Shown here: piece after piece, positions 47,435 through 56,748 of the stretch
Layout: each line of letters begins with the position of its first letter
How positions within the stretch are numbered: the first letter of the stretch is position 1
Origin: Corynebacterium testudinoris
GTDB lineage: Bacteria; Actinomycetota; Actinomycetes; Mycobacteriales; Mycobacteriaceae
Direction of reading: 5' to 3'
Assembly: GCF_001021045.1 (NCBI RefSeq)
Contig: NZ_CP011545.1
Coordinates: forward strand, 1,240,001 to 1,304,000
DNA length: 64,000 nucleotides
Notes under the pieces: generated by a model
Told to the model about the DNA's origin: nothing
Seen by the model: only the letters and a program-made list of their open reading frames with translations
The model's database searches: none
Position numbers and translations under genes: made by a program

Positions 47435-48126
47435 CCTTGTCCAACATGCCCGATGGGGGTTTGCTGCTCGCCGTCGATGGCCCGTCCGGAACGGGCAAGT
47501 CGACGACGTGTCGCCGTCTAGCCACCGAGCTGGAGGCGAAGTATGTGGATACCGGAGCGATGTATCGCGTGGCCACCCTCGCGGTTCTCCGCGCCGGAGT
47601 CGATCCCGCTGACTCCGATCGAGTCATTGAGGTGACCGCTGACCTGCCGTTATCCGTCAACGACGACCCGGATTCCACCGAAGTGCTGCTGGCCGGGGAG
47701 GACGTCTCCGCCGAGATCCGTGGCTCGGAAGTGACCCGCAATGTCTCCGCCGTGTCGGCCATCCCGCAGGTTCGGGACAACCTGGTGGCACTGCAGCGTC
47801 GATTAGCAACCCAGGCGCATCGCGCCATCGTCGAAGGCCGCGACATCGGCACCGTCGTGCTTGTCGACGCCCCCGTCAAGGTCTTCCTCACCGCCTCCGC
47901 CGAGGTTCGTGCCCGGCGTCGCTTCGACCAAGATGTCGCGGCCGGCCGCGAGGCAGACTTTGACACCGTGCTCGCCGACGTTGAGCGTCGCGACGAGTTA
48001 GATTCCAACCGTGCAACCTCCCCGCTTCGCCCGGCGGAGGATGCCATCATCGTCGACACCTCGGAGCTCAGCTTCACCCAGGTGCTCGACACCCTCATGA
48101 CACTGGTGGAGGAGAGCGCCCGATGA
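47431..48126 (+). CDS. cmk: Cytidylate kinase
   Basis: A 231-residue kinase that phosphorylates CMP and dCMP. The P-loop [20 protein letters not shown] is at ~residues 11-30, [10 protein letters not shown] follows, and [12 protein letters not shown] and the LID-region [10 protein letters not shown] fit the family. The GTG start overlaps the rluB stop, and the stop overlaps the der start (ATGA), the usual rluB-cmk-der order. Confidence 0.94.
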   Translation: MTLSNMPDGGLLLAVDGPSGTGKSTTCRRLATELEAKYVDTGAMYRVATLAVLRAGVDPADSDRVIEVTADLPLSVNDDPDSTEVLLAGEDVSAEIRGSEVTRNVSAVSAIPQVRDNLVALQRRLATQAHRAIVEGRDIGTVVLVDAPVKVFLTASAEVRARRRFDQDVAAGREADFDTVLADVERRDELDSNRATSPLRPAEDAIIVDTSELSFTQVLDTLMTLVEESAR

Positions 48127-49673
48127 GCACCAACGACTACGACAACGAAGAAGACACCCAGTTCGTTTTCCACACCCCCGGTGGCGGAGAAATGGACGCC
48201 GAGGGCGTGTTCATCGATGAGGAAGAGCTCGCCCCCGGCGACGGCTGGGCCCCAGCCGAGTTCGACGCCGAGGACTTCAACTTCGAAGAGATGACCGAGG
48301 AACAGTGGGCAGCACTTGAGGCCCGCATGGGCTTCGAAAACCCCGAGCACCTCGAAGAAGAACTGTGCACCGTCGCCATCGTCGGCCGGCCCAACGTGGG
48401 CAAGTCGACCCTGGTTAACCGCTTCCTCGGCCGCCGCGAAGCCGTCGTGGAGGATTTCCCCGGCGTCACCCGCGACCGCATCAAGTACCTCGCCGATTGG
48501 AACGGACGCCGCTACTGGGTCCAGGACACCGGCGGCTGGGACCCCAACGTCAAGGGCATTCACGGCGCGATCGCCCGCCAGGCCGAAATCGCCATGGAAT
48601 CCGCTGACGTCATCGTCATGGTGGTGGACACCAAGGTCGGCATCACCGAAACCGATGCCGTCATGGCCCGCAACCTGCAAAAAGCCGATGTCCCCGTCAT
48701 CCTCGTGGCCAACAAGTTTGATTCCGACTCGATGTACGCCGACATGGCCGAGTTCTACGCCCTTGGGCTTGGCGATCCCTGGCCCGTGTCCGCCCTCCAC
48801 GGCCGCGGCGGCGCCGACGTGCTCGACGAGGTGCTGGAGAAGTTCCCCGAGGTCCCCCGCGACAAGTCCATCGTCGAAGGCCCACGCCGCGTCGCCCTCG
48901 TGGGCAAGCCGAACGTGGGCAAGTCCTCTCTGCTGAACAAGCTGGCTAGGGAAGAGCGCTCAGTCGTGGACAACGTCGCCGGCACCACCGTCGACCCCGT
49001 CGATTCCTTCGTCCAGCTCGACGAACACCTATGGAAATTCGTCGACACCGCCGGACTGCGCAAAAAGGTAAAAACAGCCCAGGGCCACGAGTACTACGCC
49101 TCCCTGCGCACCCGCGCGGCTATCGACGCCGCCGAGGTCTGCGTCCTGCTCATCGATTCCTCCGAGCCCGTCTCGGAGCAGGACCAACGCGTCATCACCA
49201 TGATCCTCGAGTCCGGCAAAGCCATGGTCATCGCCTTTAACAAGTGGGACCTCATGGACGAGGACCGCCGCTACGAGCTCGATCGGGAAATCGATCTCCA
49301 GCTCGCCCACCTGCCTTGGGTCACCCGCGTCAACATCTCCGCCAAGACGGGCCGCGCCCTCCAGCGCCTCGAACCCGCCATGTTGGAAGCCCTGGAGAAC
49401 TGGGACAAGCGCATCTCCACCGGCCAGCTCAATACCTGGCTGCGCGAGGCGATTGCTGCTAACCCGCCGCCGATGAAAAACGGCCGCCTGCCGCGCGTCC
49501 TCTTTGCCACCCAAGCCTCGACCCGGCCGCCCGTGATCGTCTTGTTCACCACCGGCTTCCTCGATGCGGGCTACCGCCGCTACCTGGAGCGCAAGTTCCG
49601 TGAGCGTTTCGGCTTCCACGGCACGCCGGTACGGATTGCGGTCCGTGTGCGCGAGCGTCGCCAGCGGAAGTAG
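48123..49673 (+). CDS. der: Ribosome biogenesis GTPase Der (EngA)
   Basis: A 516-residue double-GTPase needed for 50S assembly. Domain 1 begins [19 protein letters not shown] (~residue 83) and domain 2 [19 protein letters not shown] (~residue 258); both have DTxG (DTGGW, DTAGL) and NKxD (ANKFD, FNKWD) motifs. A C-terminal KH-like domain ([22 protein letters not shown]) follows. The N-terminal ~75 residues are strongly acidic (DNEEDTQ ... EEMTEEQW), an extension common in actinobacterial Der. Confidence 0.96.
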   Translation: MSTNDYDNEEDTQFVFHTPGGGEMDAEGVFIDEEELAPGDGWAPAEFDAEDFNFEEMTEEQWAALEARMGFENPEHLEEELCTVAIVGRPNVGKSTLVNRFLGRREAVVEDFPGVTRDRIKYLADWNGRRYWVQDTGGWDPNVKGIHGAIARQAEIAMESADVIVMVVDTKVGITETDAVMARNLQKADVPVILVANKFDSDSMYADMAEFYALGLGDPWPVSALHGRGGADVLDEVLEKFPEVPRDKSIVEGPRRVALVGKPNVGKSSLLNKLAREERSVVDNVAGTTVDPVDSFVQLDEHLWKFVDTAGLRKKVKTAQGHEYYASLRTRAAIDAAEVCVLLIDSSEPVSEQDQRVITMILESGKAMVIAFNKWDLMDEDRRYELDREIDLQLAHLPWVTRVNISAKTGRALQRLEPAMLEALENWDKRISTGQLNTWLREAIAANPPPMKNGRLPRVLFATQASTRPPVIVLFTTGFLDAGYRRYLERKFRERFGFHGTPVRIAVRVRERRQRK

Positions 49674-49703
49674 GGGTGCGCCCCGGGCTGGCGGGGAGTG
49701 TTG

Positions 49704-50486
49704 TCACGCGGCGGCGCGCTCGAGCACGAAGGCGTCCGTCCGATAGGGGATAGCCACCAGCTGGCCCGGGTGGTACTCCAGGCGATCAAAGAGATACCAG
49801 CGCAGATTCTCCGTCATCCGCGCCCGGACCTTCTCGTTGGAGCGCAGCCAGTACGAGCGGGAGGCCATGAGGTCGAACAGCTGCTCTACCCGCAAGTGCT
49901 GGATCCACCCGGTGCGCAACTCCTCGGTGATCTCCCACGGGGAGTGGACCTCGGGGAGGAAACCTGGGCGCTGAATATCTCCCGAGTGCATAATCCGAGC
50001 TAGTCGCAGGATCCACGGGTGGGAAACGTCGAGGTTGTTCCACGCCAACACGACCCGACCGCCCGGCCTGACGATGCGGTCCAGCTCCGCGCAGGCTGCG
50101 GCGGAATCGACCCAGTGCCAGGTTTGGGCGCAGGTCACGGCATCAATCGAGACACCGAGCGATGTAGCTTCCGCGGTCGCCCGCCACACGGGGATGGCCA
50201 AACGGGCAAGCACCCGCACCATGTCTTCACTGGGGTCGAGGGCTAACACCTCGTGCCCTCCTGCGATGAGATCGGCGGTGAGCTTGCCGGTGCCGGCGCC
50301 AAGGTCGAGGACCCGGTGGTAATCGGCAACCAGAGCAGAGACCTCCGGCGGATAGCCGGGGCGGACCGCATCGTAGGTGTCGGCGCCACGTCGAAAAGCA
50401 GAGGCCGACAAGTGGCGGTGAGCGCTATCGAGAAAGGTCGGCGCATCCTTGGTAGAGGCGGGGCGAAAGGCGGGTGAGCTGGTCAT
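49704..50486 (-). CDS. Class I SAM-dependent methyltransferase
   Basis: A 260-residue methyltransferase. The SAM motif VLDLGAGTGKLTADLI is at ~residues 59-74, LALDPSEDMVRVL is motif II, and VTCAQTWHWVDSAAACAELDRIVRPGGRVVLAWNN is the post-motif region of UbiE/Methyltransf_11 proteins. The C-terminal half (TGWIQHLRVEQLFDLMASRSYWL) matches a common actinobacterial trans-aconitate/ubiE-like group. The substrate is unknown. It diverges from the ABC exporter genes, 35 bp apart. Confidence 0.88.
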   Translation of the reverse strand: MTSSPAFRPASTKDAPTFLDSAHRHLSASAFRRGADTYDAVRPGYPPEVSALVADYHRVLDLGAGTGKLTADLIAGGHEVLALDPSEDMVRVLARLAIPVWRATAEATSLGVSIDAVTCAQTWHWVDSAAACAELDRIVRPGGRVVLAWNNLDVSHPWILRLARIMHSGDIQRPGFLPEVHSPWEITEELRTGWIQHLRVEQLFDLMASRSYWLRSNEKVRARMTENLRWYLFDRLEYHPGQLVAIPYRTDAFVLERAAA

Positions 50487-50521
50487 CGTAGCTCAACCTT
50501 AGTCGTCTAAGATGGCTACCC

Positions 50522-51988
50522 ATGACACGACGACTCCCGGCGGCCAATGATCCACACTGGTTGCCGCGGACGGTGCTGTCACGCTGGCAGTGGACTGTTC
50601 CGGCGGGCATATGCGTCGCAATTGGCTTCCTCAGCAATGGTCTCTCGCCGCTCATCATCGGCAAGGCCATCGATGAGGCCATCGCGGAATTAGATGCCCA
50701 GCGACTGTTCCTGTGGCTGGGAACATTGGCCGCCGTATTTGTCGTCGGCATGATCGCCAACTGGTTCGGACGCGCCCTGATGAACCGAGCGATCCTCGTG
50801 ATTGGCCATGACCTGCGAATGGAGGTCACCGACCGCATCCAGGATCCGCGCGGCATGGGCGGACCCCGGCGTCGCACGGCCGGTGAGCTGCTGTCGATTG
50901 CTTCCTCAGATACTCAGCGGATAGCTGATGCCGTGTTCATGACGGTGTTCCCGGTGGCGGAGCTGGCCTCGATTCTCTACGTCGGCATCGTCATGCTCAC
51001 CATCTCCGTGCCCCTCGGGGTAGCGGTGTTCATCGGCGGGCCGCTGCTCGTGTGGATCGCCTTGTGGGCCGCCAAGCCGCTGCGCAAGCGTTCCGCCCGT
51101 CGCCAGGCGGCGTTGGCGCGGGCGGCCGCCGCTGCGACTGATGTCGTCCAAGGCTTGCGCATCCTCAAGGGCCTTGGGGCAGTGACCACCGTTCATGGTC
51201 GCTACCAGGGGATTTCGGATGATGCCTATGATCGCACCGTGGACGCCAACGCGGCCGAGGCGCGGCTGGACGCGATCACCGATACAGCGGGCTTCATGTA
51301 CATCATCAGCATCGCGGTCGCTGCCGCCTGGTTGGCCATCGGCGGCCAGATTTCCATCGGAGACCTCATCACCGCCATTGGTCTCACGCAGTTCATCATC
51401 ACTCCGATGACGATGCTGGGCAAGAACATCGCCTCTCGATGGGCTGCAGCTCAAGCCTCGGGCGCGCGCGTCCAGGAAGTACTGTGCGCGCCTTACGCAC
51501 TCGCAGAAGAGCGGACCTCGGTGGCGGCACTTCCCCCAGGGTTGACGGTGGTCACTGATCACGCACCCGACGACATCATCCTTGCCCCGCGGGATCGGGT
51601 CATCGTCGCTCCCCACACGGCGGACCTGTTCGACGGCAGCGTCCTCGACAACATTCACCCCGACCGTGCCACGGCGCTGGCGGCGCTACATTGCGCCTCG
51701 GCCGAGGACATCCCCGGAGGCCCAGAGCGGGAGGTGGGGGAGAATGGAAGGAATCTCTCGGGTGGGCAGCGTCAGCGAGTCGCTCTCGCCCGGGCGATTG
51801 CCGCCGATCCAGAAGTCCTCGTTCTGGAGGACCCGACGACGGCCGTTGACTCCGTCACGCAGGCCGCCATCTCACAGCGGGTAGCGGAACGGCGGGGTAC
51901 TCGTCCCACAATTGTATTTACAAATGCGCCCGCGTGGAAGGCCGTCGCCGAACGCGTCCTCGAATCCTCCGCCGAGGTGAAGCTATGA
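50522..51988 (+). CDS. ABC exporter half-transporter without Walker A
   Basis: A 488-residue type I exporter subunit. Six transmembrane helices span ~1-300. The nucleotide domain is shortened to ~165 residues: no Walker A (GxxGxGK) is present, and after GLTVVTDHAPDDIILAPRDR the sequence moves straight to a Q-loop-like region lacking the Gln (IVAPHTADLFDGSVLDNI). It keeps a perfect signature NLSGGQRQRVALARAI (~residue 410) and a Walker B with swapped acids (VLVLEDPTTAVD); the H-loop His is Asn (VFTNAPAW). It can only work with a partner; the next gene supplies one. Confidence 0.9.
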   Translation: MTRRLPAANDPHWLPRTVLSRWQWTVPAGICVAIGFLSNGLSPLIIGKAIDEAIAELDAQRLFLWLGTLAAVFVVGMIANWFGRALMNRAILVIGHDLRMEVTDRIQDPRGMGGPRRRTAGELLSIASSDTQRIADAVFMTVFPVAELASILYVGIVMLTISVPLGVAVFIGGPLLVWIALWAAKPLRKRSARRQAALARAAAAATDVVQGLRILKGLGAVTTVHGRYQGISDDAYDRTVDANAAEARLDAITDTAGFMYIISIAVAAAWLAIGGQISIGDLITAIGLTQFIITPMTMLGKNIASRWAAAQASGARVQEVLCAPYALAEERTSVAALPPGLTVVTDHAPDDIILAPRDRVIVAPHTADLFDGSVLDNIHPDRATALAALHCASAEDIPGGPEREVGENGRNLSGGQRQRVALARAIAADPEVLVLEDPTTAVDSVTQAAISQRVAERRGTRPTIVFTNAPAWKAVAERVLESSAEVKL

Positions 51989-53742
51989 GCACGCAGTTGC
52001 GTTTCCCGTTGGCCAACCTCAACGAGGTCCGGCGCGAGGTGGGTCGCCAGATCGCGCGTGTTCCCGGCGCGCGCGTGCGGGCCTTCTATGCGCTCGTGTT
52101 GCTCAGCCTCGGCGCGGCCGCGACGGTCGCAGTGCCATGGTTGCTTGGCCGTATGGTCGACATCGTTATCGGCGGCGGCACCGGCCTCGTCAGAGTCACC
52201 GTCTACCTAGTTCTGGCGGCAATCGCGGGGGCTTTTTTCAGTGCGGCGGGTTTTTACGTCGTGTCCAAGCTGAGCGAACGGGTTATCGCCCATTTGCGTG
52301 AGGACATGGTGGGCACGGCGCTGAGCCTGCCGGTGCACCGCGTCGAGGATGCGGGAACTGGCGACCTCGTGTCGCGTTCGACTGATGATGTCGCCGTGTT
52401 GTCCTCCGCGGTGACGGAAACTGTTCCCATCCTCAGCAGCTCGTTGTTCGTCATCGCTGCTACCGCTGTCGCGTTGGTGTCACTGAACTGGCAGTTCCTC
52501 ATCATCCTCGTGGTGGTGGCTCCGCTCTATTACGTGGCGTCCCGCCGCTATCTGGCGGTGGCTCCTGGCCGGTTTGCCGCCGAGCGTGCGTCGATGGCCG
52601 ATCGTGCCCGCAAGCTCCTGGAGGCCATCCACGGTCGGGATACTGTTCGCGCCTACCGCATGGAAGCGGACATGCACGAAAGGATCCGCGTCACTTCTCA
52701 AGCGGTGGTGGATAACGGTTACGCCGCCCGCATGACCATGATCGTCTTGCAAGTGTGGATGTCCATTGGTGAATTCCTCATCTTGGCCGGTGGTCTGCTC
52801 GTGGGCTATCACGTGGTCAACCAGGGGATTTTGTCGGTGGGTGAGGTCACTTCGGCGATGCTCATGCTCATTCGCCTGCGCGGGCCGCTGATGATGACGA
52901 TGCGGGTGCTCGATACCGTGCAGTCCGGCTACGCCTCCCTGTCCCGCATCGTCGGAGTTGTCATCGACCCACCAGCGCCCGTGCCTGATTCCGGTGCGGC
53001 AGCCCCGGTCGGTGAGGTCCTCATGGAGGATGTCAGCTTTGCCTATGACGATGGCGGGTGGGCCGTCAAGGACGTTTCCCTGAGCATTCGTCCTGGCGAG
53101 ACTCTCGCTCTGGTGGGTGCCTCTGGCGCCGGTAAGACCACGGTTGCCGCTCTGGTCGCGGGGCTGCGGGTCCCCGACGAAGGCACCGTCACCGTCGATG
53201 GGGTCGCCGTGTCCGAGCTTTCCGACGCCGAGCGGGTCGCCCGCCTGGCGATGATCTCCCAGGATGTTCACGTTTTCTCCGGCACTCTGCGCGAGGATCT
53301 CACGCTGGCCAAACCGGATGCCACCGACGCCGAGCTCACGGCAGCCCTCGGGCGGGTCCACGCTGAGTGGTTCGACTCCCTTGTCGATGGCTTAGATACC
53401 GAGGTCGGAGCGCGGGGGCACCAGCTCGAGCCGGTCGCCGCGCAGCAATTGGCGCTGGCACGGATTCTGTTGCTCGACCCCAAGGTCGTGGTCATGGACG
53501 AGGCCACCGCCGAGGCCGGATCGGCCAGCGCCGGAGAACTAGAGGCCGCCGCCGAGGAGGTCACTCGGGATCGGGCTGCCTTGGTCATCGCCCACCGACT
53601 TGATCAGGCAGCCCGCGCCGATAGGATCGCTGTTATGGATGAGGGCCGCATTGTCGAGGAAGGCACCCACTCCGAGCTCGTCTCACGCGGCGGCCGCTAC
53701 ACCGACCTGTGGGCGGCCTGGTCGAAGGGACGCGAATCGTGA
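51985..53742 (+). CDS. ABC exporter half-transporter with degenerate signature motif
   Basis: A 585-residue type I exporter subunit starting at the ATG that overlaps the preceding stop. Six helices (~35-330) are followed by a complete nucleotide domain: Walker A ALVGASGAGKTTVAALV (~residue 375), Q-loop MISQDVHVFSGTL, Walker B VVVMDEATAEA (~residue 501) and H-loop VIAHRLDQA. The LSGGQ signature is replaced by LEPVAAQQ (~residue 481). It therefore complements the upstream subunit, which has LSGGQ but no Walker A; together they would form one working ATP site. The cargo is unknown; the esterase gene overlaps its stop. Confidence 0.92.
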   Translation: MSTQLRFPLANLNEVRREVGRQIARVPGARVRAFYALVLLSLGAAATVAVPWLLGRMVDIVIGGGTGLVRVTVYLVLAAIAGAFFSAAGFYVVSKLSERVIAHLREDMVGTALSLPVHRVEDAGTGDLVSRSTDDVAVLSSAVTETVPILSSSLFVIAATAVALVSLNWQFLIILVVVAPLYYVASRRYLAVAPGRFAAERASMADRARKLLEAIHGRDTVRAYRMEADMHERIRVTSQAVVDNGYAARMTMIVLQVWMSIGEFLILAGGLLVGYHVVNQGILSVGEVTSAMLMLIRLRGPLMMTMRVLDTVQSGYASLSRIVGVVIDPPAPVPDSGAAAPVGEVLMEDVSFAYDDGGWAVKDVSLSIRPGETLALVGASGAGKTTVAALVAGLRVPDEGTVTVDGVAVSELSDAERVARLAMISQDVHVFSGTLREDLTLAKPDATDAELTAALGRVHAEWFDSLVDGLDTEVGARGHQLEPVAAQQLALARILLLDPKVVVMDEATAEAGSASAGELEAAAEEVTRDRAALVIAHRLDQAARADRIAVMDEGRIVEEGTHSELVSRGGRYTDLWAAWSKGRES

Positions 53743-54608
53743 GGCGCGTCGCCGTCCTCCTCGCGGCCCTGTGCGTGATGGTGACCGGTTGCACCATCGG
53801 AGATGCCTCACGCATTATCGCCGCTGAACCGTCGGCTCCCGCTACCACGGCTGCCCCCTTGGCCCAGGAGGTCAATGCCGGGTCGATTGACCGGGTGATT
53901 ACGAACTCGGAAGGAAAGAAGCGCTCCTACCTCATTTCCACGCCACCCGGGTACGACAGCACCCGGGCCTGGCCCGTCATTCTCGCATTCCACGGCTGGG
54001 GCCAAGATGCGCAAAACATGAGAGACGTGACGCAGCTGGATAAGGCTCGGGCGATCGTCGTGTTTGCCGATGGCGTGGACAAAGCTTGGGCGCCCGCCCC
54101 CTACGCCAAGACCTCCAGCACAGAGGACCTCGGCTTCGTGCGGACCATCCTCGGCGAGGTGGACAAGCGATTCACTGTCGATCATCGGCGAATTTTCGCC
54201 GCTGGTTTCTCCAACGGTGGGGGATTTGCCGCCTTCCTTTCCTGCCAAATGCCCGACACCATCACCGCCGTCGCTCCAGTGGGAGCCGCGTATTACACGG
54301 CGATTATGAAAGATTGTTCGCACACCCCCGTCGCCTGGCTCGATATTCATGGAACTCACGATCAGACCATCAACTATTACGGAGGCCGCCGCCACGGGAC
54401 GGACTACGAGGCGGTGCCCGAGGTGCTCAGTGAGGTGGCTAAACGCAACGGCTGCGATGAGTCCGTCATCGTCCGTCGCAGCACGAATGAGATTGAGCAG
54501 CATTGGCAGGGATGCGAGATGCCGTTGAGCCACCTGCGCGTGGGCGGGGGTGAACACGTCTGGCCGCAAGGAGCTACCGCCGAGGTCCGTTCCTTCTTCG
54601 GTGTGTAG
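53739..54608 (+). CDS. Secreted PHB-depolymerase-like esterase lipoprotein (LpqC type)
   Basis: A 289-residue alpha/beta hydrolase. The GTG (VRRVAVLLAALCVMVTGC) overlaps the transporter stop and opens a lipoprotein signal peptide with lipobox VTGC (Cys ~18). The nucleophile is in FAAGFSNGGGFAAF (GxSxG), an Asp/His pair is suggested by LDIHGTHDQTINYYGG and VGGGEHVWPQ. Similar to the mycobacterial LpqC and poly-hydroxyalkanoate depolymerase esterases, which act on short-chain esters at the cell surface. Co-transcription with the exporter pair is likely; a functional link is unproven. Confidence 0.88.
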   Translation: MRRVAVLLAALCVMVTGCTIGDASRIIAAEPSAPATTAAPLAQEVNAGSIDRVITNSEGKKRSYLISTPPGYDSTRAWPVILAFHGWGQDAQNMRDVTQLDKARAIVVFADGVDKAWAPAPYAKTSSTEDLGFVRTILGEVDKRFTVDHRRIFAAGFSNGGGFAAFLSCQMPDTITAVAPVGAAYYTAIMKDCSHTPVAWLDIHGTHDQTINYYGGRRHGTDYEAVPEVLSEVAKRNGCDESVIVRRSTNEIEQHWQGCEMPLSHLRVGGGEHVWPQGATAEVRSFFGV

Positions 54609-54618
54609 CTTGGCGCTT

Positions 54619-55647
54619 ATGAGTACTCCTGTGCCGAAGCAACGCGCCGCCGTCGTTTACCATCCTGCGAAGGTTGAGCTCGATGAGCTGAAAGCTGCGG
54701 TAGGGGCGGCCGTCGATAAGCATGGGTGGGGAGAGGTGGACTGGTACGAGACCACCGAAGACGATCCGGGCGAGGGGCAGGCCCGCGACGCCGTTGCGGC
54801 GGGCGCGACGATGGTCGCGGTGTGCGGCGGGGATGGGACCGTGCGGGCCGCGGCGGCGGGGCTGCGGGACACCGGGGCGTCGTTAGGCGTCATTCCGCAG
54901 GGGACTGGCAACCTGTTGGCGCGCAACTTGAAGCTGCCGCTGGATATGGATGAGGCCATCGATACGGTTTTCGGGGGCCGAGATACCGCGATTGACCTGT
55001 GCAGCGCCGAGGTCACCAGGGCGGATGGGTCGAACGAGACTTTTGATTTCGTCGTGATGGCCGGGGTGGGAATTGATGCGCAGATGATCGTCAATACCGA
55101 CGATGACCTGAAGAAAAAGGTCGGTTTCCTCGCCTACGGGGTGGCTATTGCCAAGTCCCTGGCGGGCGGCAACCGAATTCGATTGGCCTATCGCCTTGAC
55201 GGTGATGGGCGTGAGAAAACCCGAGTGCATTCCCTCATCGTGGGAAACTGTGGGGAACTGGTGGGCGGTCTGCCGTTGCTGCCCGATGCTCAGGCCACTG
55301 ATGGGATCTTCGATCTGGTGATCATCCGGCCGACCGGAGTGTTCGGCTGGGCCCGCATTGCCGGCAAGCTCATCCACCAGGCGGGCGAGAAAATCCGACG
55401 CGGCCTCAGCCGCAACGACAGCCCTGTCACCGGCGGATCCCAGGACCTCAGTTCCCTGCGCTACCTCACCGGAACCCACCTTGAGGTTTCCGTCAAGCAC
55501 CCCGAGATGTTCGAGGTCGATGGCGACGACATCGGCGAAGTAACAGCCTTCACAATCAGCATCGATCCCGGTGGCCTCGTCGTGCGCGAACCTTCGCCAC
55601 CGCCGATGGAAGAACCTGGGGAGATGAGCGTGCGCGGGGGGAGCTAA
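54619..55647 (+). CDS. Diacylglycerol/lipid kinase family protein
   Basis: A 342-residue DagK/LCB5-type kinase. The nucleotide loop VAVCGGDGTVRAAAAGL is at ~residue 65-81, GVIPQGTGNLLARNL follows, and FDFVVMAGVGIDAQM matches the second conserved block. Family members phosphorylate diacylglycerol, sphingosine or other lipids; here it may recycle membrane diacylglycerol. The ATG at 54619 is chosen over starts inside the esterase gene. It follows that gene by 10 bp. Confidence 0.88.
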   Translation: MSTPVPKQRAAVVYHPAKVELDELKAAVGAAVDKHGWGEVDWYETTEDDPGEGQARDAVAAGATMVAVCGGDGTVRAAAAGLRDTGASLGVIPQGTGNLLARNLKLPLDMDEAIDTVFGGRDTAIDLCSAEVTRADGSNETFDFVVMAGVGIDAQMIVNTDDDLKKKVGFLAYGVAIAKSLAGGNRIRLAYRLDGDGREKTRVHSLIVGNCGELVGGLPLLPDAQATDGIFDLVIIRPTGVFGWARIAGKLIHQAGEKIRRGLSRNDSPVTGGSQDLSSLRYLTGTHLEVSVKHPEMFEVDGDDIGEVTAFTISIDPGGLVVREPSPPPMEEPGEMSVRGGS

Positions 55648-55743
55648 GCGGGGGCGCAGTACCGTGTGACGGGTGCGCAAAGTAGATTGATGTGCGTATT
55701 AGATCACTACTTTGTTGGAAATCTGACTGTGAAGGACTACCGC

Positions 55744-56748
55744 ATGTTCTCCTCCCGCACTTCCCGGGCGCTGGCCGGCATCACTGCCGCCGTGGCCCTC
55801 ACCCTCACCGCTTGCTCCTCCGGCTCGGGCAGCTCTTCCTCCGACGCCTCGGGCTCCGACAATGCTGGCGGGGAGTCCTACTCCATCGGCATTAACCAGC
55901 TCGTGCAGCACCCCGCGCTCGACGCCGCGACTGCCGGCTTTAAGGAGGCCTTCGACGAGGCTGGTGTTGACGTCACATTCGACGAGCAGAACGCCAACGG
56001 CGAGCAGTCCACCGCGTTGACCATCGCGCAGCAGTTCGCCAACTCCAACAAGGACCTCGTGCTGGCGGTTGCTACGCCGGCCGCTCAGGCAACTGCCCAG
56101 AACATCACCACCCTTCCCGTGCTGTTCACCGCGGTGACCGATGCTGAGTCCGCCGATCTCGTGGAGTCCAACGACGCCCCGGGTGGAAACGTCACCGGCA
56201 CCTCCGATGCTGCGCCGATCGACGCCCAGCTGGAGTTGCTCAAGCAGCTCGTTCCCGATGCCAAGTCCGTGGGCATCGTCTACGCCTCGGGCGAGGTCAA
56301 CTCCCAGGTCCAGGTCGACGCCGTCAAGGAGGCCTCTGGCCCGTTCGACCTGGAGGTCAAGACCCAGACCGTCACCACGGTCAATGAGATCCAGCAGGCA
56401 GTGGAGGCACTGGGCGACGTCGACGCGATCTACGTTCCCACCGACAACATGGTTGTCTCCGGCATCGCTTCCCTCATCCAGATCGCTGAGCAGAAGCAGA
56501 TCCCGGTCATCGGTGCGGAAGCTGGCACCGTGGAGGGTGGCGCCGTAGCCACCTTGGGTATTGATTACCGCGAGCTCGGCCGCCAGACCGGCGAGATGGC
56601 CCTGCGCATCCTGCAGGATGGCGCTGACCCGGCCACCATGCCCGTGGAGACCGCCACCGAGTTCTCCTACATCATCAACGAGGATGCCGCTACCCGCCAG
56701 GGTGTCACCATTCCCGCCGAGATCCTCAGCGAGGCCGAAACCGTATGA
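55744..56748 (+). CDS. ABC uptake system substrate-binding lipoprotein
   Basis: A 334-residue lipoprotein of the COG2984 (TrpX/YtlA-like) type. The signal peptide ends in LTLTACSSGSGSSSSD, with Cys at ~24 lipidated. The mature protein begins YSIGINQLVQHPALDAATAGF and has the periplasmic-binding fold with AVATPAAQATAQNITTLPVLFTAVTDAES and IYVPTDNMVVSGIASLI. Related proteins bind aromatic amino acids. ATG at 55744 is behind GAAGGA. It forms an operon with the permease and ATPase genes, all overlapping or adjacent. Confidence 0.88.
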   Translation: MFSSRTSRALAGITAAVALTLTACSSGSGSSSSDASGSDNAGGESYSIGINQLVQHPALDAATAGFKEAFDEAGVDVTFDEQNANGEQSTALTIAQQFANSNKDLVLAVATPAAQATAQNITTLPVLFTAVTDAESADLVESNDAPGGNVTGTSDAAPIDAQLELLKQLVPDAKSVGIVYASGEVNSQVQVDAVKEASGPFDLEVKTQTVTTVNEIQQAVEALGDVDAIYVPTDNMVVSGIASLIQIAEQKQIPVIGAEAGTVEGGAVATLGIDYRELGRQTGEMALRILQDGADPATMPVETATEFSYIINEDAATRQGVTIPAEILSEAETV

